Shown: piece after piece, positions 1 through 12,400 of the stretch
Numbering within the stretch: the stretch's first letter is position 1
Layout: each line of letters opens with the position of its first letter
Translations under genes and position numbers: made by a program
Notes under the pieces: generated by a model
What the model saw: the letters and a program-made list of their open reading frames with translations, nothing else
Told to the model about the DNA's origin: nothing
Database searches by the model: none
Assembly (NCBI GenBank): GCA_900175165.2
Contig: FWWN02000357.1
Span: 1 to 64,000 of the forward strand
Direction of reading: 5' to 3'
Length of the DNA: 64,000 nt
Origin: Rhizomucor pusillus
Lineage: Eukaryota > Mucoromycota > Mucoromycetes > Mucorales > Lichtheimiaceae

Positions 1-496
1 CGACGCCGAGGGCTATCAATCAATTCGATGATATCAATATCATGAGGTAAATATTTCCAAAACCAATGAAGACTACATTATCTGAAGAGTATTCAATGAT
101 GGGCTAAACCTTGTTTGTTGCTCATTTTGGTCTCGCTCTGTCGATCTATTGAAGTCTCAAATGGTCTGTTCGCCCACAGCTGTTGCAAGAACATCGCGGG
201 GTAATAATTGGATGCTCTTGTATGAAGTCCATTGTTGTTCTGAAAGAACGACTCAACAAAACGCAGATGTGAAAACAGTAAAAAAGCTTTTCCCAACTGC
301 ATATAACCTTCCTCGCTTGTAAAGAGTGTATCACCTTTTATGCTTGATGAAAGAGTTGTTTCTCGCGACCCACAGGCAGCCGATGGTAGTTGCGAGGGTG
401 TTTTGAGACCATACTCAATTTGCGAATTAGTTGGCAGAGAAGGAAATTTTTTATTAAAGTGGAGAAATGGTTAGTGATAGAGTCTGCCTTTAGAGT
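1..496. other. Intergenic, nothing recognised
   Basis: AT-rich sequence upstream of the transposase relic. Both strands carry only short overlapping open frames with no recognisable domain. It may include the left end of the decayed transposon, but I could not match it to an inverted copy near 1.65-1.85 kb. Confidence 0.5.
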
Positions 497-1626
497 ATGT
501 CTCATGAGAGCAATTGCGCGTCCATTCCTATGCACATCGAAGATGCAAAGGATGCAGATGTTCGCATGGCAGAAGCGACTGTGAAGCGAACCTACACAAC
601 CTACACAGACCAGGACAAAGTGAGGTTCTTTAAGCTGATGTTTGAGAAGGTTAAGAGTGCATCGGTTGCTGCGAAGCAGTTAGGGATCCATGTTCGCACA
701 GGGTATAGATGGGCTGCTCATTATGAAAGGGATCCTGATAGCATCTTTATGAAGCCAAAGAGGAAGTGGTCGACCACGTATTCTTAATGAATAGCATAAG
801 AAGGTCATCTTGGACTACATCGATGGGAACCCTTCTGCTGTCCTAGACCAGTTAATAGAACGACTGCTATCCAAAAGCACTCTTTATGGGTTTGTGAGGG
901 CGGAATGTAATCTGTCATTGAAAAAGGCCTGTTTTCAGCCTGTGGACAGGAACAGCGAGGCTAAGATTCAAGAGCGCCTTGAGTGGGCGCACAAATGGGA
1001 GAAGACTGATATGGACTTTAGGAAAAACTGTGTTTTTCTCGATGAGTTTGCCTTCCATATTAACATGAAACGTAGCATGGCCTGGTCAAAGAAAGGCACG
1101 CCTGCTGTAGTCACAGTTCCAAAGACGCGTGCACGCACAACCACGATTTTGGGTGCAATATCAGCCTCAGGCGTGATAAGTGCAGTCTGAGACTTCGCCA
1201 ACTACCAGCTAATAAGAGAAAGCGAGGGATTCATGCTGGTCTTACAAGCACAGGAACTGTGACAGGACATTATCTTAGCTTCCTGAAGGCTACAATGGAC
1301 GAGATGGACAAGTATCCACATATGAAGGGCCATTAGCTGTAATGGATAACGCCCCTATTCACAAGTCTGATGATATCTCCAAGTATGTTGAGTCTCGGGG
1401 ATATCAGTGTGCCTACCTTCCATCATATTCGCCTGAGCTCAATCCTATTGAGCAGTTTTGGTCGGTGGTCAAGAGCAAAGTTAAGCGTAACAGGTTGTTG
1501 GAGAACGAAACACCGATGACCAGAATTAGTGAAGCGTCCAATAGCGTAAATGTGAGTGATTTCGAAGGGTTCGTCTCTCATTCTCAAAAATGCTTAGATA
1601 AGTACCGCAACAGAGAACACCTATGA
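497..1626 (+). pseudogene. Decayed Tc1/mariner (IS630-like, DDE_3) transposase
   Basis: Three plus-strand segments in different frames make up one transposase. Positions 497-787 encode an N-terminal helix-turn-helix region (around TDQDKVRFFKLMFEK and LGIHVRTGYRW). Positions 810-1190 encode the linker and first catalytic Asp (FLDEFAFHINM, then WSKKGTPA). Positions 1342-1626 encode the second Asp (MDNAPIH) and the final Glu in SPELNPIEQFW, with 34 residues between them, i.e. the DD34E spacing of Tc1-like elements. Stops at about 787 and 1188 and a frame change before 1342 break the gene. Compared with the fragment at 5.6-5.9 kb, this copy also lacks roughly ten residues near 860-880. An inactive copy is nearly certain; I could not define terminal inverted repeats or a TA target site. 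Confidence 0.88.
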
Positions 1627-3230
1627 TGTGTCTCTCCAAGTAGTCAGTGTCTGCATATTGGGGGATCATGGCTGTGCCAAGATCTTCTGAGTATGCGACA
1701 TTCGATTTGTCAGTCTCTGCAATTATGCTCTCATGAACTACTCACTAAAGCCCTCGCCTTTAGGCCTGTAGCCTAAGGATGGTGAGTTACAGGACGCGGG
1801 AAGAGGAAAGAGGAAAGCGGGGCTTTGAGATAAGCATCTATTCCAGCATATTATCGGTTTATATGGTAGCATGCATTATGTGTGGGCAGTCGGATTAGAT
1901 GCATGTGATGCAGACCGTGAGGATGAAAAGGTATGACTTTCATTGCGGCTCTACGTCTATATTTTCTAATATTTCTTTTTACGAGTAATATCTTGAAGCC
2001 GCCATTGTCATCACCTCCGGCAAAGGGATGCACTGACTTATTATCATCGTCTTGATACATGATAAATCTTCAAATTCGGGCTCATTTTGGCAGCTGCTTG
2101 CTGAACATTTTTGCGAGGACTATCAGCATCGATACCTTCTCAACAATACAGAGATCAACATGCAGTGTTGCACAGCAGAGGTTTGGGATATATCAAGAGA
2201 TGCCTGTCCATTGTCATCAGACTCAAGACAGTGTCATTGGCTGTCGCTTCACCTTCCACGCAATAAACTTCCCATTTTTCATTTCCTCTACTAGAATATG
2301 TTCTGCTTTTGAACTTTTAAGGTCAACTGCCCAGAAGGCTTGAAATGGCACAGAACGAAGCATAGGGGCTCATGAAAGCCAAAGCAAAGCAACTCTCTCT
2401 ACCCGCGCGAAGCTTTTGTGAAAATGTGCCACTTCGAAGTCTTGCAAGAGGTTACTATACGTTGTTCAGCAAAAACATGGCATCATAGAAACTACAATTG
2501 TGTTTCTAAAGAGATGGCATTCATCGTATATAGCAGGCACGGAGAATATGATCCATGCCCGGTATATTTGCTTCTGTAGGCTCAGATGATCAACTATAGA
2601 TAGGTCCTTAGTAAGCGAACGAATGGCTGGCAGTGACCACAGCGGATACACCTTGGGAGCAGAAGCGAGGCGAGGGAAAATACGCCATTATCGATCAATT
2701 ATTCTGTCTTCCCCTCCATCACGTTGGAGCAGCTTTATGTGCGTACACATCCATGCTTCATCCGCATACTTCAAATATCAAATCCGGCACTGTCTTTTCT
2801 GCTGACACTAACACATTACCCTGCTCATGTAGGCTAGAATTTGTACATAAAGAATCAATTAAAACTATACAAAAAACATATCAAAGTGCAAAAACGTATC
2901 ATATTATTCTACAGCTATAAATCATTCAATACTGCTCGGAATTTCCTCGGCCTTTCTGGTGTGAAGTAAGTATCTGGACTTGTGCCCCGGTGTGATGAGG
3001 ATTCTGTATGTATGATTTCATTCAAGCTTCGCCATCTTCGAAATACTTGGCCAAGTATTTGCATCTATCTCAGGAACCGTGAAATCAGTGCCAGCAAGTC
3101 TTGATATCCATTGTTCTCTTGTTTGTACCTTCCACGAGAGCAATCCTTTCAGCGTGTCCCAGAATTTGGATAGTTGGTCGAGGGATTTCGGCATGCACAG
3201 TGCCTGGACTAAACGTGCACAGTAGACATC
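1627..3230. other. Intergenic, no gene recognised
   Basis: About 1.6 kb without a convincing coding region. Short frames at 1851-2060, 2052-2343 and 2623-2920 overlap each other on both strands and show no domain. Probably decayed transposon flank or ordinary spacer. Confidence 0.5.
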
Positions 3231-3600
3231 ATCGATTCTTTTTAGCTCGTAAAGGTACCCATGTGGGCCTATATAAAGTGTGGACTGTAAGTTTGGAAAA
3301 TATCAATATCATCTTATATAATAACCTCGCCAATCCATGGCCAAGATTGCCAATGATCGCTTTACAGTATCGTTGTCCCTGGTCGACTTTAGCAAAGAAT
3401 GTAGAATACACTTGTTCAGCCGCAAATAATTCGTTTGCTGCGTGAGGAGCATTGTGGTGGAGACGTTCTGCCTCTTCCACTTATTCGGTCCAATCTCAAT
3501 GCCAAGAGAGTCGGTCACCAACAAGTCGACCGTCCACCCACTTGTACTTGTCGAGTGCTTTAGCCCAAATGTCGAACGATCTTGCTACACTTGCTTAATT
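3231..3600 (-). pseudogene. Possible degraded coding fragment, unknown family
   Basis: Reading the minus strand downwards from about 3600, protein-like stretches run in shifting frames (for example SFDIWAKALDKYKWVDGRL, then DSLGIEIGPNKWKRQN near 3480-3520). The frame changes and stops suggest a broken gene or transposon part lying next to the Ty3 remnant. I do not recognise the family, and chance open frames are a real alternative. Confidence 0.2.
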
Positions 3601-3659
3601 TTTCCCCGCTTATAAGAGAAGACCTTAGTTCATGTGTGGCAACTAATACGTATGTTTGA

Positions 3660-4202
3660 TACTTAATCAGTAGGTTATCTGTTTTTTCTCAACTTCTCGA
3701 GTCAGGATCTTGATCACTGGAATGAAAGTGGCGATGCGGCCGAGCTCTGAGCCGTCATTTTGTGCACTCATAGTTATCAGGATTGTCGCCTCGGTAGTTC
3801 ATGATGTACTCGACTTCGTAACGCTCGTTGTCTGCAATCAGCGGGTCTTCAGATACGCTCTTTAATGCTCTAGGTGGATAATGCGGTTTTACTATATCGC
3901 CCGTCTTGTCTTTCAGTACGTATGCTCCTTAGTCGGTTTTGTAGTATACAATGAATGTTCCTTGAGATATAGGATCAGTCTTGCGTTTCCTTTGAGGATC
4001 TTCGATTGCGATCAGTGAACCGAACATCTGAAACCATCTGCTCAATGCCATCATATGCTTGATCCAAGTGCATATGTTCTTTCAGATTTAGCTGGTTATG
4101 AAGAGGTCGACGCGCAATTATCCGCGAACGTGGTAAGGATAAATTTTGTGGCCTCCGAGTCGTTGTTCGCGCTCGGAAACGTTTACATGTTCTTGTTACC
4201 AT
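3660..4202 (-). pseudogene. Ty3/gypsy chromovirus remnant: integrase C-terminus plus chromodomain
   Basis: On the minus strand, 4202-3975 encodes an integrase tail (AYDGIEQMVSDVR). From about 3980 down to 3770 another frame reads GAYVLKDKTGDIVKPHYPP, the GPY/F-type end of Ty3/gypsy integrase, followed by RYEVEYIMNYRGDNPDNYE, the start of a chromodomain. An in-frame TAG near 3930, frameshifts and loss of the frame after the chromodomain's first strands show it is dead. Chromodomains at the integrase C-terminus define chromoviruses, which use them for targeting to heterochromatin. No LTRs, protease, RT or RNase H are visible, so this is a truncated 3' part. Confidence 0.7.
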
Positions 4203-4618
4203 TAACTAACTAGGTAATGTGTCGATATTTTGTTGCAAGGCGCCGGATAACAGAGTATATACGCTTTTTGCAGAAAATAATGTCGCCTCCCACTGAAAAT
4301 TGAGGTCGCGTTCTCTCAAGTTTGAATTTCGCATTTCCCAGAGATAGATCTCGTCCGCTGACAAATTAGATGTCGCATATCCAGAGGGTCTTGTCGCGTA
4401 AAGCTTACCATATCGAGAACTATATAAGTACATAAAGCGTTTTCTGGCCCAGTTTTCCTCCTTCATAGCACATGCCGTACGCTCGAAGTTTCACATCGCC
4501 AGATGAGCGTCCATTTTTTCTATGAAGATAAGCAAGACGCTGTCGTCGATGAGCATGGCAGATCCGAGCCCATGGACTATGTCGTTGACGGATTAGTTCG
4601 TACACACAGTATCGCAAT

Positions 4619-4905
4619 ATGCCTTGCGAGAGTGACTGCGAGCCAGATGTCATGCAGACCGAAGATGCAAAGAAGGATGTAGATGTTCATATGAGAGGAG
4701 CGCCTGTCAAGCGAGTGTACACGCACTACACGGACCAGGATAAGGTCAAATTCTTCAAACTGTTGTTTGAGAAATGTCTGAGTGCGTCAACTACAGAAGA
4801 TGCGCCAAGCAGTATGAGGAGGATCCGGACAGCATCTTGAGAAGCGTAAGGAGGGTGGTCGCCCGCGTATCCTTCGGCTGTTATATACGTGACTTTAGAT
4901 TTGAA
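4619..4905 (+). pseudogene. Tc1/mariner transposase N-terminal fragment
   Basis: The start closely resembles the relic at 497-787: TEDAKKDVDVHM, then HYTDQDKVKFFKLLFEK. After about 4775 the frame slips, residues corresponding to the helix-turn-helix are missing, and QYEEDPDSIL continues in frame until about 4840. A further one-base slip is needed to read KRKEGGRPRIL, the GRPR-type hinge between the DNA-binding and catalytic domains of Tc1 elements. The catalytic part is absent. A second, independently decayed member of the same family. Confidence 0.75.
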
Positions 4906-5599
4906 TGTTTCAGAAAGGACGAGAGTGACAAAATAAAAGGGGTGGGGGCTATATACGGCATAGAGTCGCAGGCGCGAGCTTCAAAGTCATGCATGATGGA
5001 TTTACTGTTTTCCCGCTCTTAGCGGGAACCACGCATCGTGTCGGGGCAGGGCAGACGCGGGCAAAAGGTAAAGGACAATGTATAAAAAATGCATTTTTGA
5101 AGGGGGGCGGCGCACCAGCAGGTAACCATGCGCAGTTAACGTTATGCCCGGGACGGAGGGATGCTTCTACGTACAGGGAGGAGAATTGCTTGGATAGAAT
5201 GATATGCACTTGCAAGCAAAAATACCTGTCACGCCGCATGCACGCCATAGAATATGAGTAAGATTTTGTATAGAGCATGCAAGAGATCACAGAGTCCAGG
5301 GGAAGACGCCAGAGAGCAGAGGAGCTGCATGCATAATTCGGTCAAGAGGTATATATAAACATGCTTCACTCTGCATCAACAGTCAATCGTTTGCAATTTT
5401 AAAAGATTTAATGTTCTAGTTTACCATATCATTATTTCTGTAACAGATAAAGACAAAAAAGAAATGTACGGTGATTGCTCACTTTATAGGCATCTCAACA
5501 AAAATTTTCTGTAATCAAAGACAATGCTTACATCCGGAACATCGAATGCTGTTTCGCAGTACAGTATCTTTTGTGAACCTGCCCAGTGACATGTAAGGT
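4906..5599. other. Spacer between two transposase fragments
   Basis: No gene recognised. The fragments on either side face each other (plus at 4.6-4.9 kb, minus at 5.6-5.9 kb), so this stretch may be insertion debris. A GC-richer island lies at about 5000-5170. Overlapping frames at 4949-5290 have no recognisable content. Confidence 0.4.
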
Positions 5600-5935
5600 C
5601 TACAAATCTATAGGAAGTCTAACACAGTTAGTCCTGAAATCCATATCGGTCCCCTGCCACTTGCGAACCCAATCAAGGTGCTCTTGAATCCTCTCTTCGC
5701 TGTTCCTGTCCACAGACTGAAACCGGACCTTCTTGAGCGACAGGTTGCACTGCGTCCTCACGAAGTCATAAACAGTACTGTTGAAGACCTTGAGTTCTTC
5801 AAACGTCTGAAGCAGTCGCTCCATCAACTGTTCCATGACAGCTGAAGGATAGTCATCAATGACATAGTTTACGGGCAGCGTGGAGAGGCCGGACCGAGGG
5901 CACCTCGCATGTTTGCGGCGAGGATTCCATTTTTG
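5600..5935 (-). pseudogene. Tc1/mariner transposase middle fragment
   Basis: The minus strand encodes a stretch matching the middle of the 497-1626 relic: DDYPSAVMEQLMERLL, then CNLSLKK, RFQSVDRNSEERIQEHL and GTDMDFRTNCV, ending just before the first catalytic Asp. Upstream it extends in another frame to about 5935. It keeps the segment QTFEELKVF that is missing from the larger relic, so it derives from a different copy. No catalytic residues remain. Confidence 0.72.
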
Positions 5936-6986
5936 AGAGAGCCCAACATCAATGGTGACTAATACAAACTCGACTTTCTATGAGCTGCTCTTTTTAATTA
6001 TAACAGAGAGCATATGATGGGATCGAATAAAAGGATATACGTTGGTGCATAAACAACGCCACTCTCTTGCTTGCTCGCTTTCCTATATCATTTATGCATC
6101 ATATCGGGATTAGTATTTATAATCTGCTCGCTCGCTTTCTTTCTCCTATTGCCGTTAGCGTACAGGTTAAGACCTGATCCATGGCAGCAATACGTTCAGG
6201 AGAATTGGAAGGAGCCTTCGCATCCACGGCAAGGGTATATGCGTCAGAATCAACGAGAATTAATTTCAAATGATTACCTCCCCAAGACATCCGAGCCCAA
6301 AACTGTAGCGAGAGCAAGTCTCGGCGGAGAAGTGTAAAGGCACTGTGTTTTGCCCCCAGAGTGTACTGAAGATGGGCCTACAGCCATAGCAGCGTAGGAG
6401 AGAATGAGTCTGTGCTCCTGGATGCAGGTAGAAGTCGCACTCTGACGGATCGGATCGAGTCGACCCATCTGATAGATTGTGCAGTGAACGATTGTCAATA
6501 GACGTGCTTACGTATATGTTTCTTGAGCATAAAGCTAGCATCTTTTCACCGCCTTCTTGGCAACTTGGCCATTGGCTTCTTTTATCGGTCCGAGTTCGTG
6601 GCCAATCCATTTTCAGGACAAGTGGCCCATATTTGCTTGGTTGATCCAATTTGAGCGAGATAGCTCATTTTCGAGTGGGGGATGGTCCTGACCAAATTCA
6701 ACTTCCTGCACTGTGATAACCTTTAAGCGAGATCAAAGTTTTAACCTAAAATGGATTGTTTTCATCTCGTAATCAGATCAATCTTTGAAGTGCCCGGAAG
6801 GCTTACATTAAGATAACTTTACTATACTATAAGATAATGCAGAAAAATAAGTATGCTGTAAATTAGAAAGAGAGCGTATGTGCTGTGCGTTTGAGAGAAT
6901 GACCAGTGAAAGCTCCTTTTTTAAGAAGGGATTGGAGAGAGTTTGGGAATAATGGAAAGATTGCTGGAAGGGAAAAAATGATGATT
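5936..6986. other. Intergenic; possible lone exon of a membrane protein at 6071-6337
   Basis: No complete gene seen. A plus-strand frame at 6071-6337 encodes a strongly hydrophobic stretch (IISGLVFIICSLAFFLLL) followed by a polar tail (LRPDPWQQYVQENWKEP), which looks protein-like. It begins without a usable ATG and I could not join it to other exons. It may be an orphan exon or chance. The frames at 6266-6649 on the minus strand look like shadows. Confidence 0.3.
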
Positions 6987-9196
6987 TTACAAGGCAAAGA
7001 ACTGTTCTCCATTCTTCTCGAGGCGACCGCGCGCGCCGAGGGAGATACGGATATCATAGATGAGATCGTTCCATTCTCTCCAGAGAGAACGCTTGCCAAA
7101 GATCAAAAAGAGCCAGACACCAACCAAACTGACGAGAGCTTCCGCGGTGACCATCAGGCCGAAAGGAGGCATGTGGCTGCTGACAGGTGCTAAGCAGTCG
7201 TTCTGAGTGTTGCCAGGTACAAGCATGCATTCCATCCACGCATAAACTGCGTTGTCATCGTTAGGGAGACTGGACATGCGGTTCATTTGTGTAAAATAGA
7301 ATAACTACGTTACGGGATGAGTTACTGCTATTCATGTCACGAAAACAGAATCCAAGGTACTTTACCCAGTAAAACATGACTGTAACGATACCCGCCACGG
7401 CGAGAAGCAAAGCACGCCACTGAATCTTGACAGCCGAGATAACATGTTTGTGTCTCATAGCAGCCAGCTGGTTCCGTTGGGTGTGTGATCCGTTGGAAAG
7501 AGACTGTGACATGTCCGATTGCATACCTTCTTTGAAGGCAACCTATTGCAAACCAATGTAGGCATTTGGTGAGCACGCAAAAATAATATAGTTACCTCTG
7601 TCTGATATTTTACCTTTGCAATGTAAATAAAGGTAAAGATATGTAGCAAGAAGCTCGGGCAGATAATGACCGCCATTGGATAGAAGAAGAAATCAAAGAC
7701 GTACTCGACCGATACCAAACATAAATTAGCAAATTCGAATTTGACGGCGTGAAAGCCCAGAGTGACAGCCATAAAGACGGCGGGAATGCCCCAGCAAATG
7801 GCACTGAGCAGAATGTATCGGTGAGTGAAGAAGTTGGAGTTCCAGACCGTGTGAACATGTAAATTGACAATAAGAGCTGCGCACCAAAGCACAGTCGCCA
7901 GCGAAGCAAAAATTAGAATTGCACCCTGAGCTGCGCACAGAGCACTGTTGTCTTGGTCTGCAGGGTTGATGTTATCGGCACACTGCAACCGCCGTGGGTT
8001 GCCGATAGAAAAGAAGACGACCATGTTAAAAAGAAAAATGGCCAGCGAAAAGTTGAGAATCAGCAGCGATGGGTGTCTGCAAGGTTTAGTTATTAATAAA
8101 CTCGATAATAATAACGTCGGTAATAGCATCCACACTCACTTGCGCTTGTCGGGGAGAACGAGGTAGCTGACCAGAATGATGAAACTGAGTACTGCAGAAA
8201 TACAGCGCAGGATATTGGTTGCCATAAATGCATGCTGTGTCCAACCTTCCGGAAAGAACTACGGAATTTCCCGTGAGTTACCATGTCTGGGACGGAACAA
8301 ATGGTAAAATTCTACTCACTAGATCTTGTTGCGGGCAGGGTAAGCAGCATCCATATTTACAGAATTTTGCATTGATGGTGTCGGTTGTGCCATTCTTTGC
8401 CTCTGGATCCTTGAGGAAAGGAGAAGGACATTCGGCGAGTACAAAGCCTTCGGGGATCGCAGCAAAATTAAGACCTGCATCTTTGCTGACGTGAGATGGT
8501 ATATAGTTGCAGCTGTCAGAGGGCTGGAGTGTCGAGTTGGTAATTGGCGAGACAGCGTTACAGTCTGGTATCAGCGAAGTTTGGCCGGTTAGCTGGAACA
8601 TGACGCCGCAGGTTTCGTTAACGTCTTGGCATGTAGATTGGCATCCCATCCAGACTTCTTGCTCTGTAATGAAGAACGAAAAGATGTACAGCGTTATTAT
8701 CATCGAAGACACATCGTGCTATCTGCGTTTCTTTTGGATATATATAGGATACTTGCGACTGGCAGTACTTTCTCCGCATTTAGGGAAAGAAAATGAACAA
8801 GCGTAGCGATAGTAGTTGTCGACACATGTCGGATCCACCTTTCCGAGTAGGGCAGAGAGCTGTGTAAGGTTGGACAATTGCTGTTCAATGACCGATATAT
8901 CGAGACCACCGGTGTAGACGGTGTAATTAACGTAAGACTAGTTAATACAAAGAATTTAGCGAACAACGGCCGTAAATTCTCGTGTGTCTGTTGCATTTAT
9001 TACCGAACAAATCTGACCGGTGTATGCGGTGCAAGTTGAAGTAGCTGTAATAGAGATTTCTTTGTCGGTTAGAGCCGAATAACCGGAATGTGAAGTCTCA
9101 TGTAATATATTTATATGAAAACTTGCCAGAAGATGCTTGGGATGAGACAAGTGTCGCCCACAGCAAAAGGCAGAAGGAGACAAGACTCAAAGTCAT
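6987..9196 (-). CDS. Frizzled/Smoothened-like seven-transmembrane receptor
   Basis: Eight exons on the minus strand join in frame to 570 residues: 9196-9127, 9044-9004, 8937-8757, 8663-8320, 8258-8140, 8076-7614, 7542-7366, 7304-6987. The start is chosen at MTLSLVSFCLLLWATL, a good signal peptide. Residues about 20-220 form a Cys-rich ectodomain (FSFPKC, GCQSTC, KYGCCLPC) resembling a Frizzled-type CRD. Seven hydrophobic spans follow, TM1 at about 225-245 and TM7 at about 516-535. Directly after TM7 lies KRSLW (536-540), fitting the KxxxW motif that metazoan Frizzleds use for Dishevelled binding. Introns 1 (9045-9126) and 3 (8664-8756) have GC-AG ends with donor GCAAGT. Fungal Frizzled/Smoothened-like receptors are known in early-diverging fungi, but their ligands and signalling are not; Wnt signalling should not be assumed. 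Confidence 0.85.
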
Positions 9197-9423
9197 TGAA
9201 GGAGTGCGAAAAAGAGACCTTTCCGGGCCAAAAGATTCTGCAGGAAGAAAAGAAGAAAGAAAGGAGGGTGCGCGGGATATCAAACCATTTGATTTTCTCT
9301 CGCTTCATTTACGGGTGACCCAATCCATTCTTCATTTCAAACTTAAAGTTGTACAAGCGACGCGGTCTTTTTTAATTTCAAAAAAATCTTGCCAGGCCTT
9401 TACCAATTTCAGGCAACAAGCAT

Positions 9424-12400
9424 TCAGTTGATCTCCTTCACTCCCTCCCCTTTCAGGGATTGCGAAGACTCCACTGCGTCTTGTTTGATCGCATCAGAGA
9501 CAATGTTAACTACATCCGCCACTTCCGGTGGTAATTCACGGTCTTTTGCCAGGTAACTCTTGATCGCGTTACCCATCTTATTCAGCATGTCGTGTCCCTG
9601 GATCTGGATGCCATAGTACGCTGACAGATCGTCGTGGTATCTATCCCGGAGTATTAAAATTTACCTTTTGGAGGGCTTTTTTTCTCTCTCTTTCTCTCTA
9701 AATCTGTACTACTACACTTACTGCACGCAATCAAAGTCCCAAGTGGACCGCCACTTGTGCTGCATACATGCCGATTTCGTCCACGGCTCCGCGTATGTTA
9801 TTGGAATGAACTGCCGGTACACTGCAATCACACATAAGATTACTCCCATTGCAGCCAACATACGTTTCCGTGATACCAGTCGTATCGTTAGCATGTCAAA
9901 TCCGACACCGAACACTAGAATGGAGAAATACAGCGCCGGCATGTAGTGATGCAAGAATAGCTGGCGCCCCATCAAAAAGAAGGGAAAGTAATGCAGAGCC
10001 CATCCCGCAACGAAGAACCCAGCGGATTCATCGTAATATCTCCGCAGTCCTAAACTGTCCATGTAAGGGGCCGTAGATCACCCAGAATAATCCTCCGCCG
10101 ACCCCAACAAATACCTCCAAACTCGAGACGAAGTCCTCTCTTGTCCAGCAAGAAGAACATCGTCTTGAGAATAAAGTATACCGCGATTGATCCGGTCGAT
10201 ACCCAATACACGAGAGGATTGCCAAGCAGGTACAAGTGCCGGAAATCCTTTCCCCAAAAATTGATACCTCGTCTCAGCAATGGCCAGGCCTATGCATCTC
10301 ATTAATCTTATACTCTTGGATATTTGAGATCCATTGGATGCCGCCATACCTCTGGCCGTGAATCATACGGATGGGAAGCAGTCAATCCTTTGTTGACGTC
10401 CCACATGACCTTGTTCAATTCGATGAATTTGGACAAGAACCCAGGAATGCGGTAGTTGACTCTTTCGGTGTCAGGTGGCACTGTAGTACACGATCTGTTA
10501 CCTGTGCGCACGGGAAAATAACACATTGCGGTCCAGGACTTACATAGCTCATTTTCGGTGGACTCGACGTACCACATCGTCTTTGGAAGCTTGCCATTCT
10601 TGATACATGTTACTTCCTGTTGGCCCCAACCCCAATCAGGTAGCTTGACGGCATGAGAAAATAAAGCACAGTTCTGGAGCACGTGCACAAGTCTAAATTT
10701 TGAGTGCAGAGTTCTCAATCTGTCTTTAGATTCTGGATCGTGCTTATCATAATCCACGATTTCCACTCGCCAATAGTCGTTGGCATCACCGTCAAATCCG
10801 GGAAAACCGTAGGCGCTGGAGGAGAAACGTTAGCATTAAGGTTTTAACTCCTGTTTTCGAGAATACTTGCCTAACTTCATTATGGTAATCAAGATCGGTC
10901 ATTGGAGGCCTATGGTCGTGAGAATGGAGACGCTTTTGTGATTCGGGATGGACCAGTCGCACAATATCGCCATGCTTTACATATTCAATGCCTGTGACAA
11001 CTTCTGTATCCTTTTTGTAAATGATCCACCAGTTATTGTCATCTCGGTGTGGATACAAAGTAATTTGTTGTTCTTTTGAAGTACTTGATTAGAGCGATCG
11101 ATCTATTCATCAGCATCACTCCGTTAACTTACGTTTGCTACCAGTGGGATAGTCATGCGGATGAGAATGCAGATAACCTCCCCGAGTCGCGATGTGACGG
11201 ATATACACTTTTGACCCATATGCAATATCTGATTTTTAAGTTAGAGTTTCATTCCTTATTGCGTGAGACGATAGCTCGTGTACTTACCAATAGGTGTATC
11301 AGTTTGAGTATGTCCTGCTAGTGTTTGCTGGAATTGCGGTGACATAAATCCATTGCCTTCACCGCTGTTAGGTAATGAATGGAAGTGAATTCCAAACATA
11401 ATCATATATACAGTGATCGGTAGGACGATTAAACACAGAGCTCTTGCACCGAAATGCCTCAGAAAAACGGGCTGACAACGATGAGCTACCAAACTTTGCA
11501 CAGATTTGCCCCTATGCTTACCAAAGGCACGTGTGTATCACCCCATATTTCCCACAAGTTTTTGATCGTAGATACTCCAATCGTTGCTATTGTGAAAAGG
11601 CCGACCCATTTACAGCTGACTGTCAGACCGAGACCAAGGCCGGTCAATGTAAGCCAGAAATACCACCAGAACCGGAAAGGTCTGTGCGCAACGGGAGGAA
11701 ATGGTAAGTTTGTTGTTTTCAAGCTGCTGCGTAATTCCATTCTTCACATGCCTGTGCTGTTGATTGTGAAAATTGATCCATACAAGCGCTGTAGCTGCGG
11801 TGAATGAGAGCAAGACTGGGTCCAGCAATATATGTCGATTGTTTGTTATTAGTCCATTTTCTAATCGGAAAATGGTAATTAAGCACCGACTCAATCACTG
11901 ACAGTAGGTAAGCGTGCATATTTACCATAACAGACCATCAACGCCGCTACGACGCTGGCTGCTACAGAGTGGCCTGCAGACCTCAAAGTCCAGTATGCAA
12001 TTGGAACCGTCAACACGCCATTCAAAGCGCAAAATACCCGCATGGGTACATATGGTACTCCTGGTTCTATGTAGTCCCTGAAATATTGTTAGGTACCTGT
12101 TGTGGTTTCGGACTGGCACGACGTGGTTTGGCAGACCTACTTTCCAATATCCTTAAAGTCAAATGATCCGTCAAATCCTGACAGTTTTGCCACCAGCGCA
12201 ATGAGCATTTTCGCTAACTGAAAGAATGCATACGATATTAAGAACGATCCATCGGTTTCCAAGAGCACAGCGTCATGAAAACTTACTGGTGGATGGACAT
12301 CCATGAAAAAGCGCGTCTTGATATATTTACTTGCGAATCCACCAAAATGTACCTCGTCAAATCTATGTATATGTATATACGTGAGTCGACGACGCTGGGT

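Noticed and set aside
8938..9003. 30-nt mini-intron in the Frizzled-like gene
   Set aside because: A 66-nt intron with donor GTAATA (8938-9003) fits phase and length better.
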